Assembly (NCBI RefSeq): GCF_025989125.1
Contig: NZ_JAPDNR010000001.1
Coordinates: 4,508,301-4,572,300, forward strand
Direction of reading: 5' to 3'
DNA: 64,000 nt
DNA from: Chitinophaga nivalis
GTDB lineage: Bacteria > Bacteroidota > Bacteroidia > Chitinophagales > Chitinophagaceae
Part shown: positions 44,523 through 53,800 of the stretch, piece after piece
Position numbering within the stretch: the stretch's first letter is position 1
Layout of the letters: each line of letters opens with the position of its first letter
Notes under the pieces: generated by a model
Told to the model about the DNA's origin: nothing
The model's database searches: none
What the model saw: the letters and a program-made list of their open reading frames with translations, nothing else
Position numbers and translations under genes: made by a program

Positions 44523-44631
44523 AAATCAAATTTAATCAAGATACAACTTTCCGGCAAAGACGCAAATATAATGTCTTACCTCATTTGATAGATAACGGAT
44601 CGGGAATTAACCAGGTAACTGACGATGATAG

Positions 44632-44672
44632 TACTTGACTAAGTCAAATAATTTATTTGCTTTTGTCAAGTA
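44632..44672. promoter_or_regulatory. Repeated TTGAC sites upstream of MarR-GNAT gene
   Basis: TTGAC-TAA-GTCAA (44635-44647) is a perfect inverted repeat. TACTTGAC (44632-44639) and GTCAAGTA (44665-44672) make a second, overlapping inverted pair 25 bases apart. The cluster ends 34 bases before the start codon and probably binds the encoded MarR domain (autoregulation). Confidence 0.55.
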
Positions 44673-44706
44673 TTTTATGGAGTTTAGCGAATAAATAAAA
44701 ATAGCA

Positions 44707-45633
44707 ATGTTACCTGATAGCCAGCTGGTAGGCGATATTCGCCACTTCAACCGTTTCTACACCAATATGATTGGATTATTGAATCTGCAGATCCTGGACA
44801 GTAATTTATCCCTTTCCGAAGTGCGCGTATTGTATGAAATTGATCATCGCGAAAAATGTACAGCAGGCCAACTGATCGCAGCGTTGCAGGTAGATGGGGG
44901 ATATCTCAGCCGTATGCTGAAAAAATTTGAACAGGAAGGCTGGCTGCTGCGACAACAATCTGCTGCCGACGGCCGTACCTTTTTGTTGTACCTGTCTGCC
45001 AAAGGAAAGAAAAAAATGGCGGCACTGAATGAAAAGTCATCGGCAGATGTGCAGCGGATGTTAACGCCCCTGAATACCCAACAGCAACAGGAAGTAGCCA
45101 GTTCCATGAAAACCATCGAACAACATTTACTGACACCGGCAGCAACACCGGATATCCGTTTCCGTTATACCCTGCAACCCGGTGATATCGGGTACCTGGT
45201 ACATATGCATGGCTCCCTGTACGGACAGGAATCCGGATTCAATGTGGTGTTTGAAGCATATGTATGTAAAACCTTCTACGATTTTGTACCTACCTATAAT
45301 CCCGACAAAGACCGCATGATTCTGGCTACCCTCAACGACCGGATTATCGGCTCGGTGGCGATTGTGAATACGTCAAAGCACCAGGCGCAGTTGCGCTGGT
45401 TTTTGATAGATCCATCCTGCCGCGGACAAGGACTGGGCAAAAAACTGCTGCAACAGGCGATGGATTTCTGCCGGGAAAAAAATTACCGGAAAGTACACCT
45501 GATGACAGCAGATACACAAACCACTGCCATTGCCCTCTATAAAAGGGAAGGGTTCCGTAAAACCACCGAAAAGCGCCACCAGCAATGGGGACAGGAATTA
45601 TGTGAGGAGCGTTACGACGTGGAACTGGCCTGA
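44707..45633 (+). CDS. MarR-GNAT fusion regulator/acetyltransferase
   Basis: A 308-residue two-domain protein. Residues 1-145 are a MarR-type winged helix (LSLSEVRVLYEIDHREKCTA, then LQVDGGYLSRMLKKFEQEG). Residues 150-308 are a GNAT domain with the acetyl-CoA motif RGQGLGKKLL at 239-248 and a beta-5 MTADTQTTAIALYKREGF block. Such bifunctional proteins are widespread in Bacteroidota. The acetyl acceptor is unknown. The 10-base gap to the convergent DinB gene contains no terminator. Confidence 0.9.
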   Translation: MLPDSQLVGDIRHFNRFYTNMIGLLNLQILDSNLSLSEVRVLYEIDHREKCTAGQLIAALQVDGGYLSRMLKKFEQEGWLLRQQSAADGRTFLLYLSAKGKKKMAALNEKSSADVQRMLTPLNTQQQQEVASSMKTIEQHLLTPAATPDIRFRYTLQPGDIGYLVHMHGSLYGQESGFNVVFEAYVCKTFYDFVPTYNPDKDRMILATLNDRIIGSVAIVNTSKHQAQLRWFLIDPSCRGQGLGKKLLQQAMDFCREKNYRKVHLMTADTQTTAIALYKREGFRKTTEKRHQQWGQELCEERYDVELA

Positions 45634-45643
45634 TAGCACCTGG

Positions 45644-46102
45644 TCAGGCATACTTGTGCAGCAATACAATCTGTCCCAGGTGATAGGCGTCATGTTCTGC
45701 AATTCCCTGCAGGTAATAAATAGCTACCTGCTTGGTCCCCGGTACGGTTTCAAACAGTTTGTCTTCCGGAAACTTCCGGATCGTGGCAGCCATCTGTTCA
45801 AAAGAATGCTGTAGCCTGTGCAGGGTAGCCTGCCAGTTTTCTTCGCCGTGGTTCTCCGGCAGGTAGAAGTCGGGGAGGTCGCCGTCCTGCTCCGGCGGTT
45901 CATTGTAAAGATAACGTTGTACCCGTTGATGCCAGTAGATAATGTGATTTACAATCTGCCAGATGCAATTGGATTCTTTAATCACCTGTATGGCCTGCCG
46001 GGCATTGATACGGGGCAAATGTTCCTCGAAAGTAACATCTATCCAGGGTGAGCCACTGTAAAGGTTTTCTACGGAAGTGGCCAGATGTTCGGTCAGCTGC
46101 AT
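45644..46102 (-). CDS. DinB family protein
   Basis: A 152-residue four-helix protein with a histidine in the first helical pair (NHIIYWHQRV) and EHDAYHLGQIVLL near the end, the metal-binding His arrangement of DinB/YfiT-like proteins. These are often metal-dependent thiol transferases or stress proteins. Function is not specified further by context. Confidence 0.82.
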   Translation of the reverse strand: MQLTEHLATSVENLYSGSPWIDVTFEEHLPRINARQAIQVIKESNCIWQIVNHIIYWHQRVQRYLYNEPPEQDGDLPDFYLPENHGEENWQATLHRLQHSFEQMAATIRKFPEDKLFETVPGTKQVAIYYLQGIAEHDAYHLGQIVLLHKYA

Positions 46103-46231
46103 GCGGATATAGCTTTAGAATGGTGAACAGATAGATAGGGTAATTTAACATTTAATCCCGGAACAAACAAGGTACCTTGATGGTCCGCAATGATTCTTTC
46201 CCTATTTTTAGAGCTTATAAAAACCATTGTT

Positions 46232-47869
46232 ATGGATCAGCAGCAACTGGAGAACAACAAAAACGAAGATGCCATGCGGATGGCTATCAGTACCATGAAA
46301 CAACGCCTCGCAGTAATTGAACAGGGCGGAGGCAAAAAAAGTTTGGAGAAAGTGCGGCAGCGCGGCAAACTTACAGCCAGGGAACGTATCCAATATCTGA
46401 TTGATAAGGATACGCCTTTCACGGAAATAGGCTCCTTTGCTGCTTATGACATGTACCCCGAATACGGCGGCTGCCCCGCAGCAGGCACCGTAGGTGGGAT
46501 CGGATATGTAAGCGGCCGGCAGTGCATGATTGTCGCCAACGATATGACCGTTAAAGCCGGGGCATGGTTTCCGCTGACCGGCAAGAAAAATCTCCGGCTG
46601 CAGGAAATTGCCATGGAGAACCGCTTACCGGTGATCTACCTCGTAGACAGCGCCGGTGTATTCCTCCCTATGCAGGACGAAATTTTTCCCGACAAAGAAC
46701 ACTTCGGTCGCATCTTCCGCAACAATGCCCGGATGAGCGCCATGGGCATCACCCAGATTGCTGCGGTGATGGGCAGCTGCGTGGCCGGTGGCGCCTATCT
46801 GCCTATCATGAGTGATGAAGTACTGATGGTGGAAGGCAACGGCTCTATTTTCCTGGCCGGCCCTTACCTCGTAAAGGCAGCCATCGGAGAAGACGTAGAT
46901 GCGGAAACCCTCGGCGGCGCCGTGACACATACCGAAATTTCCGGCATAGCCGACTATAAATTCAAAACAGATGAAGAATGTCTGGATCAGATAAAACGCA
47001 TTGTCAGCAAGATCGGACAGGGCGCGAATGCCGGCTTTGACCGTATTGAACCGGTACTACCCGCGAAACCTCAAGAAGAACTGGATAGCATCCTGCCGGC
47101 AGACAGTACCCGCCCATATGATATGCTGGATGTTATAGCCCGTCTGGTAGACGACTCTGCATTTGACCAGTATAAACAAGACTATGGCAAAAGCATTCTC
47201 TGTGGCTACGCCCGCATCGATGGCTGGGCCGTAGGTATTGTGGCCAACCAGCGTAAGATTGTGAAAAGCAGGAAAGGAGAAATGCAGATGGGAGGGGTGA
47301 TCTATAACGATAGCGCCGACAAGGCCGCCCGTTTTATCATGAATTGTAACCAGAAAAAAATTCCACTGGTATTTCTGCAGGATGTAACGGGATTCATGGT
47401 GGGCAGCCGGAGCGAACATGCCGGTATCATCAAAGACGGGGCTAAACTGGTGAATGCCGTATCTAATTCTGTAGTGCCGAAAATTACCATCATCATCGGT
47501 AACTCCTACGGAGCAGGTAACTATGCCATGTGTGGCAAGGCATATGATCCGCGGTTCATTTATGCATGGCCTTCCGCGAAGATCGCCGTGATGGGGGGAG
47601 AACAGGCTGCTAAGACCCTGTTACAGATCCAGGTGGCCTCCCTGAAAGCAAAAGGACAGGAGATTACGCCGGAAGAAGAAAGTAAACTGCTCCGGGAAAT
47701 CACGGAAAAGTATAACACCCAAACGACGCCTTATTACGCGGCGGCCCGCCTGTGGGTCGACGAAATCATTGATCCGACAGATACCCGGCTGCGTATTGCA
47801 GAAGCCATTAAGGCGGCTAACAACGCCCCTGTGGAACAAGCCTTTAATGTAGGCGTATTCCAGGTGTAG
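46232..47869 (+). CDS. Acyl-CoA carboxylase beta subunit (MCC/PCC type)
   Basis: From the ATG at 46232 (MDQQQLENNKNED) the product is 545 residues; the longer frame from 46190 adds 14 hydrophobic residues unlike the family. It holds the two crotonase-fold carboxyltransferase halves. N-half blocks include VYLVDSAGVFLPMQDEIFPD-like text, with GSCVAGGAYLPIMSDE; C-half blocks include FLQDVTGFMVGS and NSYGAGNYAMCGKAYDPRF. This is closest to methylcrotonyl-CoA carboxylase beta. It transfers carboxyl from biotin to an acyl-CoA. No biotin carboxylase/BCCP alpha subunit lies nearby. Confidence 0.88.
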   Translation: MDQQQLENNKNEDAMRMAISTMKQRLAVIEQGGGKKSLEKVRQRGKLTARERIQYLIDKDTPFTEIGSFAAYDMYPEYGGCPAAGTVGGIGYVSGRQCMIVANDMTVKAGAWFPLTGKKNLRLQEIAMENRLPVIYLVDSAGVFLPMQDEIFPDKEHFGRIFRNNARMSAMGITQIAAVMGSCVAGGAYLPIMSDEVLMVEGNGSIFLAGPYLVKAAIGEDVDAETLGGAVTHTEISGIADYKFKTDEECLDQIKRIVSKIGQGANAGFDRIEPVLPAKPQEELDSILPADSTRPYDMLDVIARLVDDSAFDQYKQDYGKSILCGYARIDGWAVGIVANQRKIVKSRKGEMQMGGVIYNDSADKAARFIMNCNQKKIPLVFLQDVTGFMVGSRSEHAGIIKDGAKLVNAVSNSVVPKITIIIGNSYGAGNYAMCGKAYDPRFIYAWPSAKIAVMGGEQAAKTLLQIQVASLKAKGQEITPEEESKLLREITEKYNTQTTPYYAAARLWVDEIIDPTDTRLRIAEAIKAANNAPVEQAFNVGVFQV

Positions 47870-47899
47870 GGCCGGCCACAAAATATATTTCTCATAAGA

Positions 47900-47946
47900 C
47901 GCCACAGCAGTCCGCAGTTATTATTCGCGGTCGGCTGTGGCGTTTT
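47900..47946 (+). terminator. Terminator after carboxylase gene
   Basis: CGCCACAGC (47900-47908) pairs with GCTGTGGCG (47934-47942); inner bases add partial pairing (CCGC with GCGG). TTTT follows. Confidence 0.7.
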
Positions 47947-47960
47947 GCCGGAGGCTTTAT

Positions 47961-47991
47961 TTGATATTCGGGATTCTTTAAAATATATTTG
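47961..47991 (+). promoter_or_regulatory. Bacteroidota promoter of rnhA
   Basis: The -7 box TATATTTG (47984-47991) matches TAnnTTTG and a TTG (47961-47963) lies 20 bases upstream as the -33 element. It sits inside the longer reading frame that starts at 47945, which supports the start at 48011. Confidence 0.65.
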
Positions 47992-48010
47992 CCGCTATTC
48001 TAAAGAGAAC

Positions 48011-48469
48011 ATGGCAGAACTGATTGCATATACAGATGGAGCATCGCGCGGTAACCCAGGTCCGGGAGGATATGGAGTGGTATTGATCTGGGGAAATACC
48101 AGAAAGGAATTATCGCAGGGCTACCGGAAAACCACCAACAACAGAATGGAGCTGCTGGGCGTCATCACTGCGCTGGAAGCCCTGAAGAAAGACGGGTTGG
48201 CTATCACCATTTTTACAGACAGTAAGTATGTAGTGGATAGTATTGAGAAAGGATGGTTATGGGGTTGGGTAAAAATCAATTTTAAAGAGAAGAAGAATAA
48301 AGATCTGTGGCTGCGTTTTATTCCCCTGTATAGAAAACACCAGGTGAAGATGCAGTGGGTGAAAGGCCATGCCAGCAATCCGTTTAACAATCGTTGCGAT
48401 GAGCTGGCCACCCAGGCGGCGGATAGTGGCAACTGGCTGGTAGACGTAGGTTTTGAAAGCGGCATATAA
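48011..48469 (+). CDS. rnhA: Ribonuclease HI
   Basis: From the ATG at 48011 the product is 152 residues, close to E. coli RNase HI. Catalytic residues Asp9 (YTDGASRGNPG), Glu47 (NNRMELLG), Asp70 (FTDSKYV) and Asp130 (NRCDELA), with His120 in KGHASN, are all present. It cleaves RNA in RNA:DNA hybrids and removes R-loops and primers. A -7 box just upstream fixes the start; the 22 extra codons of a longer frame are not needed. Confidence 0.95.
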   Translation: MAELIAYTDGASRGNPGPGGYGVVLIWGNTRKELSQGYRKTTNNRMELLGVITALEALKKDGLAITIFTDSKYVVDSIEKGWLWGWVKINFKEKKNKDLWLRFIPLYRKHQVKMQWVKGHASNPFNNRCDELATQAADSGNWLVDVGFESGI

Positions 48470-48489
48470 AACAGATAAACATTTTTTAT

Positions 48490-48519
48490 GGCTGTCCATA
48501 CTGCATGGACAGCCTTTTT
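48490..48519 (+). terminator. Terminator of rnhA
   Basis: GGCTGTCCAT (48490-48499) and ATGGACAGCC (48505-48514) form a perfect 10-bp stem with a 5-nt loop, followed by TTTTT. Confidence 0.9.
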
Positions 48520-48593
48520 CAATAAAGCATCTGGTATAACCGAACTAACAGGCGGGCGTAATTGTAATATATGCGCACCTCCAATTTTCGTTT

Positions 48594-50309
48594 ATGCTTA
48601 CCTGGTTTACGTCAACCCTGCAACAATACCCGGAAATCGCGGTTATGTTGACCCTGCTCTTCGGATACCTCATCGGAAAGATGCGGATAAAAGGTTTTAC
48701 CCTGGGCACCGTAACCGGCGTATTGCTGGTGGGGATCCTGATCGGAGGTATTCACCTGAAAATCCCCGGTGAAACGAAATCTATTTTTTTCCTCTTTTTT
48801 CTTTTCTGTACCGGCTATGGTATCGGTCCGCAATTCTTTCAGGGCTTGCGGAAAGACGGATTACCGATTGCCCTGTTTTCCTTTATCGTCTGCTGCAGCA
48901 GCGTATTTTTCTGCTGGGCGATTGCCAGCCTGCTGCATTTTGATACGGGTACCACTGCTGGGCTGATGTCCGGCGCCAATACCTGTTCTGCTATTATCGG
49001 CGTGGCAGGCAATACCATTCATGAATTGCAGTTGCCGGATGCCCGTAAAACAGAACTGGTCAACCAGATACCGGTGGCCTATGCGGTCACCTATATTTTC
49101 GGAACGGCAGGTACCAGCTGGTTTCTGTCGGTAATAGGTCCCTGGTTTATGTCGGGTAGCCGCGAGAAGCTGATCGCCGAAACCAAAGCCATGGAAGCCA
49201 CCATGAGTGATGCCGTGGACGAAGGGGAGGAGAACATCCGGAATGCCTATGACCGCGTGGCTTTCCGCGCCTATGTAGTCAATGAGGAGCTGGTGGCCGG
49301 CGGAAAGACCATCGCAGCCATAGAAAAAATACTCCACGATAAAAAAAGGGCCTTATACATTTTACGGATACGCCGCAGCGGCGACTTGCTGGAAGCCGCG
49401 CCGGATATGATGATCTACCCGGGCGATATCATTGCCGTAGGTGGGCAACGGGCCGCGGCTATTGCTTCGGAGGCCTTGTTGGGAAAGGAAGTGGCAGATA
49501 GTGCGCTGCTTACTTTTCCGGTGCAAACCATTAATGTAATCGTTACTGGTAAAGACGCGATCAACCAGCCTTTGAAATTCCTGGCCCATCATCCTGCGCT
49601 ACATGGCCTCAGTATCCGGAAGATTTCCCGGAGTGGCATCGAAATTCCATTGCATGCGGGTACCGTTTTGCAAAAGGGGGATGTGGCCGAACTGGTGGGC
49701 ATCCAGGAGGAGCTGGACAAGGCAGTCGCTATGCTGGGATATAAGGAGAGGACGGGGCTGGAAACAGATATCGTATACCTGTCTGCCGGCATTGTGCTGG
49801 GCACTTTGTTTGGCTCGCTGAGTGTGCGTATTGGCAATGTACCTGTTGAGCTGAGTACAAGCGGAGGGGCATTGATTGCCGGCTTGCTGTTTGGCTGGTT
49901 ACGGGCAGTACATCCGCGTTATGGCTATATTCCGCCGGCATCGCAATGGGTGCTGACCAAACTGGGGTTACATGTGTTTATTGCCATCGTAGGACTAACA
50001 GCCAGTGAAGGCTTTTTACAGGGTCTGAAAGAAGAGGGAATTACCTTATTTCTGGCGGGTGTGGTGTTAAGTCTGTTACCGATGGTGGTGGCACTCGTGT
50101 TGTCCAAATATGTGTTTAAATTCCATCCGGCTATTGGGCTGGGAGCCTGCGCTGGTGCGCACGATGAGTCGGCGCCGTTACTGGCGGTACAGGATGCGCT
50201 GAACAGTAAAGTACCGGCGCTGGGCTACACAGTCGCTTATGCGGTGGCAAATATTACCCTCACTACTTCCGGTGTTATCATTGTTTTGTTGATGCATAAA
50301 GGAGGATGA
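48594..50309 (+). CDS. AspT/YidE-family putative antiporter with two RCK_C domains
   Basis: A 571-residue membrane protein. Two membrane halves (about 1-180 and 385-571), each with five or six helices, flank a central cytosolic region with two TrkA_C/RCK_C-like domains (about 215-375; KKRALYILRIRRSGDLLEAAPDM and LHAGTVLQKGDVAELVG). Family motifs include GLMSGANTCSAIIGVAG and GACAGAHDESAPLLAVQDAL, the conserved blocks of the aspartate:alanine exchanger family. Known members exchange carboxylated amino acids; this substrate is unknown. The SusCD unit starts downstream from its own promoter. Confidence 0.88.
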   Translation: MLTWFTSTLQQYPEIAVMLTLLFGYLIGKMRIKGFTLGTVTGVLLVGILIGGIHLKIPGETKSIFFLFFLFCTGYGIGPQFFQGLRKDGLPIALFSFIVCCSSVFFCWAIASLLHFDTGTTAGLMSGANTCSAIIGVAGNTIHELQLPDARKTELVNQIPVAYAVTYIFGTAGTSWFLSVIGPWFMSGSREKLIAETKAMEATMSDAVDEGEENIRNAYDRVAFRAYVVNEELVAGGKTIAAIEKILHDKKRALYILRIRRSGDLLEAAPDMMIYPGDIIAVGGQRAAAIASEALLGKEVADSALLTFPVQTINVIVTGKDAINQPLKFLAHHPALHGLSIRKISRSGIEIPLHAGTVLQKGDVAELVGIQEELDKAVAMLGYKERTGLETDIVYLSAGIVLGTLFGSLSVRIGNVPVELSTSGGALIAGLLFGWLRAVHPRYGYIPPASQWVLTKLGLHVFIAIVGLTASEGFLQGLKEEGITLFLAGVVLSLLPMVVALVLSKYVFKFHPAIGLGACAGAHDESAPLLAVQDALNSKVPALGYTVAYAVANITLTTSGVIIVLLMHKGG

Positions 50310-50485
50310 TCACATTTTGTTATTGTTTATTTAACAATTTTATTATCTTTCGAAAAATTTATTACCCGTAATTCCACGATAATCATTTACCCGGGAATGA
50401 GCATCGCAACGACTTAAACCAAAATGAAACCAACTTCAGATTGCACCGATTTAAAAAAAAATGAACAACTTTTTTAACATTTCCT

Positions 50486-50515
50486 TTGTTGATTAATTGA
50501 AATCTATTAGCTTTG
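50486..50515 (+). promoter_or_regulatory. Promoter of the leader-susC-susD unit
   Basis: TTG (50486-50488, in CTTTG) lies 19 bases before TAGCTTTG (50508-50515), a full match to TAnnTTTG with the standard spacing. Transcription should start near 50520, giving a leader RNA of about 310 nt before susC. Confidence 0.75.
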
Positions 50516-50580
50516 CGTCCCATTAGTCTATAGGAATAATAGAGTATTAGGAAGCTGATGTTTTTAAACAAGCCGTTTTT

Positions 50581-50643
50581 ATGAAAGAAGTATTGTACCA
50601 ACCAGGTTACCGCAGCACTGGCTGCTGTTGTTGCTGTAACTGA
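50581..50643 (+). CDS. Putative cysteine-run leader peptide
   Basis: A 20-codon frame starts at ATG 50581 and reads MKEVLYQPGYRSTGCCCCCN before the TGA at 50641-50643. Codons 15-19 are five consecutive cysteine codons (TGC, TGT, TGT, TGC, TGT). It lies about 65 bases after the promoter's -7 box and 190 bases before susC. The run overlaps a small GCAGC/GCTGC stem. An eight-codon frame beginning at 50558 ends in TGA overlapping the ATG, allowing coupled translation. No signal peptide or fold is possible at this length, so a cis-acting, ribosome-stalling leader is more likely than a functional protein. It has not been matched to any family by me. Confidence 0.5.
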   Translation: MKEVLYQPGYRSTGCCCCCN

Positions 50644-50832
50644 CAACCACCTATCAACTAAAAAAACAACACATACGTGTTAACGGATAATGTACTGTCA
50701 CCCGCCGTTTCCATGATACTGCTGTTGCTGAGTATGACTACAATTTGGGATGTATAGCTGCCCCGCCGGATGCGGGGGAGGCATTGTATTGCATTGACCA
50801 TTTAATAAACCAATCCACTCAACATTTTACTT
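50644..50832 (+). promoter_or_regulatory. Untranslated susC leader RNA with hairpin
   Basis: This 189-base stretch between the leader peptide stop and susC has no frame of note. CCCCGC (50761-50766) and GCGGGG (50772-50777) form a short, very stable hairpin without a T-run. A CTGCTGTTGCTG segment near 50720 repeats the sequence of the cysteine-codon run, so both copies could compete for the same upstream CAGCA partner. This is compatible with attenuation or ribosome-access control but not proof. Confidence 0.35.
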
Positions 50833-53800
50833 ATGTTACAACGATTGTTATTTTTTCTGTTACTGCTGGGGCCTGTTGCGGCTTTCGCGCAAACACGCAC
50901 AGTAACAGGTACGATTTTATCAGCCAAAGACAATGAGCCACTACCTGGCGCCTCTATTGCTATTAAAGGCACCTCCAAAGGAGTGGTAAGCGGTGCAAAC
51001 GGAACTTTCAAACTGGAAGTAACCGATGCCGCAGCAACTACACTCGTGATCAGATTTATCGGTATGGTGGAGCAGGAAGTGCCTATCAGCACTGCTCCTT
51101 TACGGATATTATTACAGTCCTCCGGGAAAGATATTGATGAAGTAATTGTCGTAGCCTATGGTACGGCAAAGAAAAATTCCTATACTGGTTCCGTATCCCA
51201 GATCAAAGGAGCGGAAGTTGCCAGCAGACAGGTTTCCAGCGTATCCAAAGCCTTACAGGGTTTGGCGCCTGGTGTACAAAGTACTGCTGCCAGCGGCCAG
51301 CCAGGTGCTGATGCGACGATCCGTATCCGCGGGGTTGGATCCGTGAATGCTTCTTCGGATCCTTTGTATGTGGTAGATGGAGCGCCTTACGGCGGTAGCA
51401 TCAGTGCTATCAATCCGGGCGACATCGAATCCATCAGCGTATTAAAAGATGCTGCTTCCAGTGCACTGTACGGTTCCCGTGGTGCCAACGGGGTGATCAT
51501 CATCACTACCAAAAGAGGAAAAAAGCAAGGCAGTAATATAGATATCCGCGTAAATCAGGGCTTTTCCAAAAGAGCCGTAAAAGATTACGAACAGGTAAAT
51601 ACTGACCAGTATTTTGAAACTTACTGGAGAGCACTCTACAACACCAAACTGGTAAATCCGCCGAAAGGTATGCCTGCCAATGAAATAGATGGATGGGCAA
51701 GAAGTCAGGCCAGCAGTGGCGTGGTACGTGACCTGGGTATCAACCCTTATGGCGACGCCTATGCGCAGCCGGTAGGTACCGACGGTAAACTGGTGCCAGG
51801 CGCCCGCGCGCTGTGGGACGACAACTGGGGCGATGCATTGCAACGTACCGGTACCCGCACACAGGCGGATCTGAGCATTTCCGGTGCAACTGAAAAAACA
51901 AGATACTTTGTATCCGGTGGTTACCTCAATGATCAGGGTATTTACCTAGGTTCCGGTTTCAAACGCTACAACGTACGCAGTAACGTAGAAATCGACGCTA
52001 AAAAATGGCTGAAAGTGGGCTTAAACTTCAATGGTTCACATTCCGATCAGCAGGCGCCTCCTTCTGAAGACAGCCGTACTGATAACTATGTAAACTACGC
52101 CCGTTCTATTCCTAGTTTTTATCCGATCTACAAACGGGATGGCGCAGGTAATTATCTGCAGGATAACAAAGGAGACCGTATTTTCGACTATGGTCTGTAC
52201 CGTCCGAGCGGCGCTATTACCAATACCAACCTGGTGCAAACTTCCGGTATCGATAAACACAATGTACTGCGCGATAACCTGTCTGTTCGTACATACGGTG
52301 AAGCAACTATCTGGAGAGGACTGAAATTCAAAACCAGCTATAGTGCCGACTACCTGGCCCGTAACTCACACGACTATACGAATTCAGCGGTAGGTTTTGA
52401 CGTGGAAACCGGCGGTTCTGTAGACAGAGGCAGCTATCGTACTTTCAGCTGGACGTTCAATAACATCCTGACCTACGAAGAAACTTTCAATGAAAAGCAT
52501 CACCTGAACCTCCTGGCAGGGCAGGAAGCCTATAAATACAAGTATTCTTTTATCCAGGGATCTAAAACCGGTATGTCATCTCCAAGTCTGGATGAACCTT
52601 CTGCAGCTACGCTGATAAAAGGTTTTGAAGGATACACAGATACGTATAGCCTTTCCAGTTACCTGGGACGTGCGGAATATGACTATGACGGTAAATACTT
52701 CCTGTCTGCGTCCTTACGTGGAGATGGTTCTTCCCGTTTTGCACCCGGACACAACTGGGGTACCTTCTGGTCAGTAGGTGGTTCCTGGAAAGCTTCTCAG
52801 GAAGACTTTCTGAAAAAAGCCAGCTGGTTAGACCTGCTCACCCTGCGCGCCAGCTATGGTGGTCAGGGAAATGATAACCTGGGTGCCAGTGCTTATTACA
52901 GTTACCTGCCGCTCTATCTCGTGGCCAATAACCTGGGCGACCGGGGAGCATACCGGGATATGATCAACAATGAGCGTCTGCAATGGGAAACAAACCTCAA
53001 CTTTAACGTAGGACTGGACTTCGCCGTATTGAAGAATCGTTTGGGCGGTACCGTGGAATTCTTCCAGCGTAAATCCAAAAACCTGCTGTTCTCCCAGCCG
53101 AAAGCACCATCTATCGGTTATTCTGCTATAGACGATAATATCGGTACGATGAAAAATACCGGTGTGGAAATCAGTTTACACGGCGTACCGGTACAAACCA
53201 AAGATTTTAGCTGGATAGTAGACGCGAACCTGACACATTACAAGAATACCATTACTGCTTTGCCGCAGAAAGAAATTATCAGTGGTACCAAGAAACTGAT
53301 GGTAGGAAAATCTATTTACGATTTCTGGCTGCGTGACTATGCAGGTGTAAATCCGGATAATGGAGAGCCTTTATGGTATACAAACGATAAGGATGGTAAT
53401 AAAATCACGACCAATAATTATGCTAACGCAAGTCAGTATTATGTAGGCTCCGCTATTCCTGATGTATACGGTGGTTTAACCAACACCTTCAACTATAAAG
53501 GATTCAGTTTCTCTTTCCTGATCGTATACAGCCTGGGTGGTAAAGTACTGGATAATGATTATGTAGGCTTAGTGCACACCGGTTCCAACCCGGGCCGCAG
53601 CTGGTCTAAGGATATCCTGAATGCCTGGACGCCTGAAAACAGATACACAGATGTTCCGGCATTAACAACCGGCACCAGCAGAGCGACAAGTTCCTCCACC
53701 CGTTTCCTCTATGATGCCAGCTATGCGCGGTTGAAGTCACTGAACCTGAGCTACAACCTGCCTAAATCACTGTTGGATAGAGCACACCTGAATAACGTAA

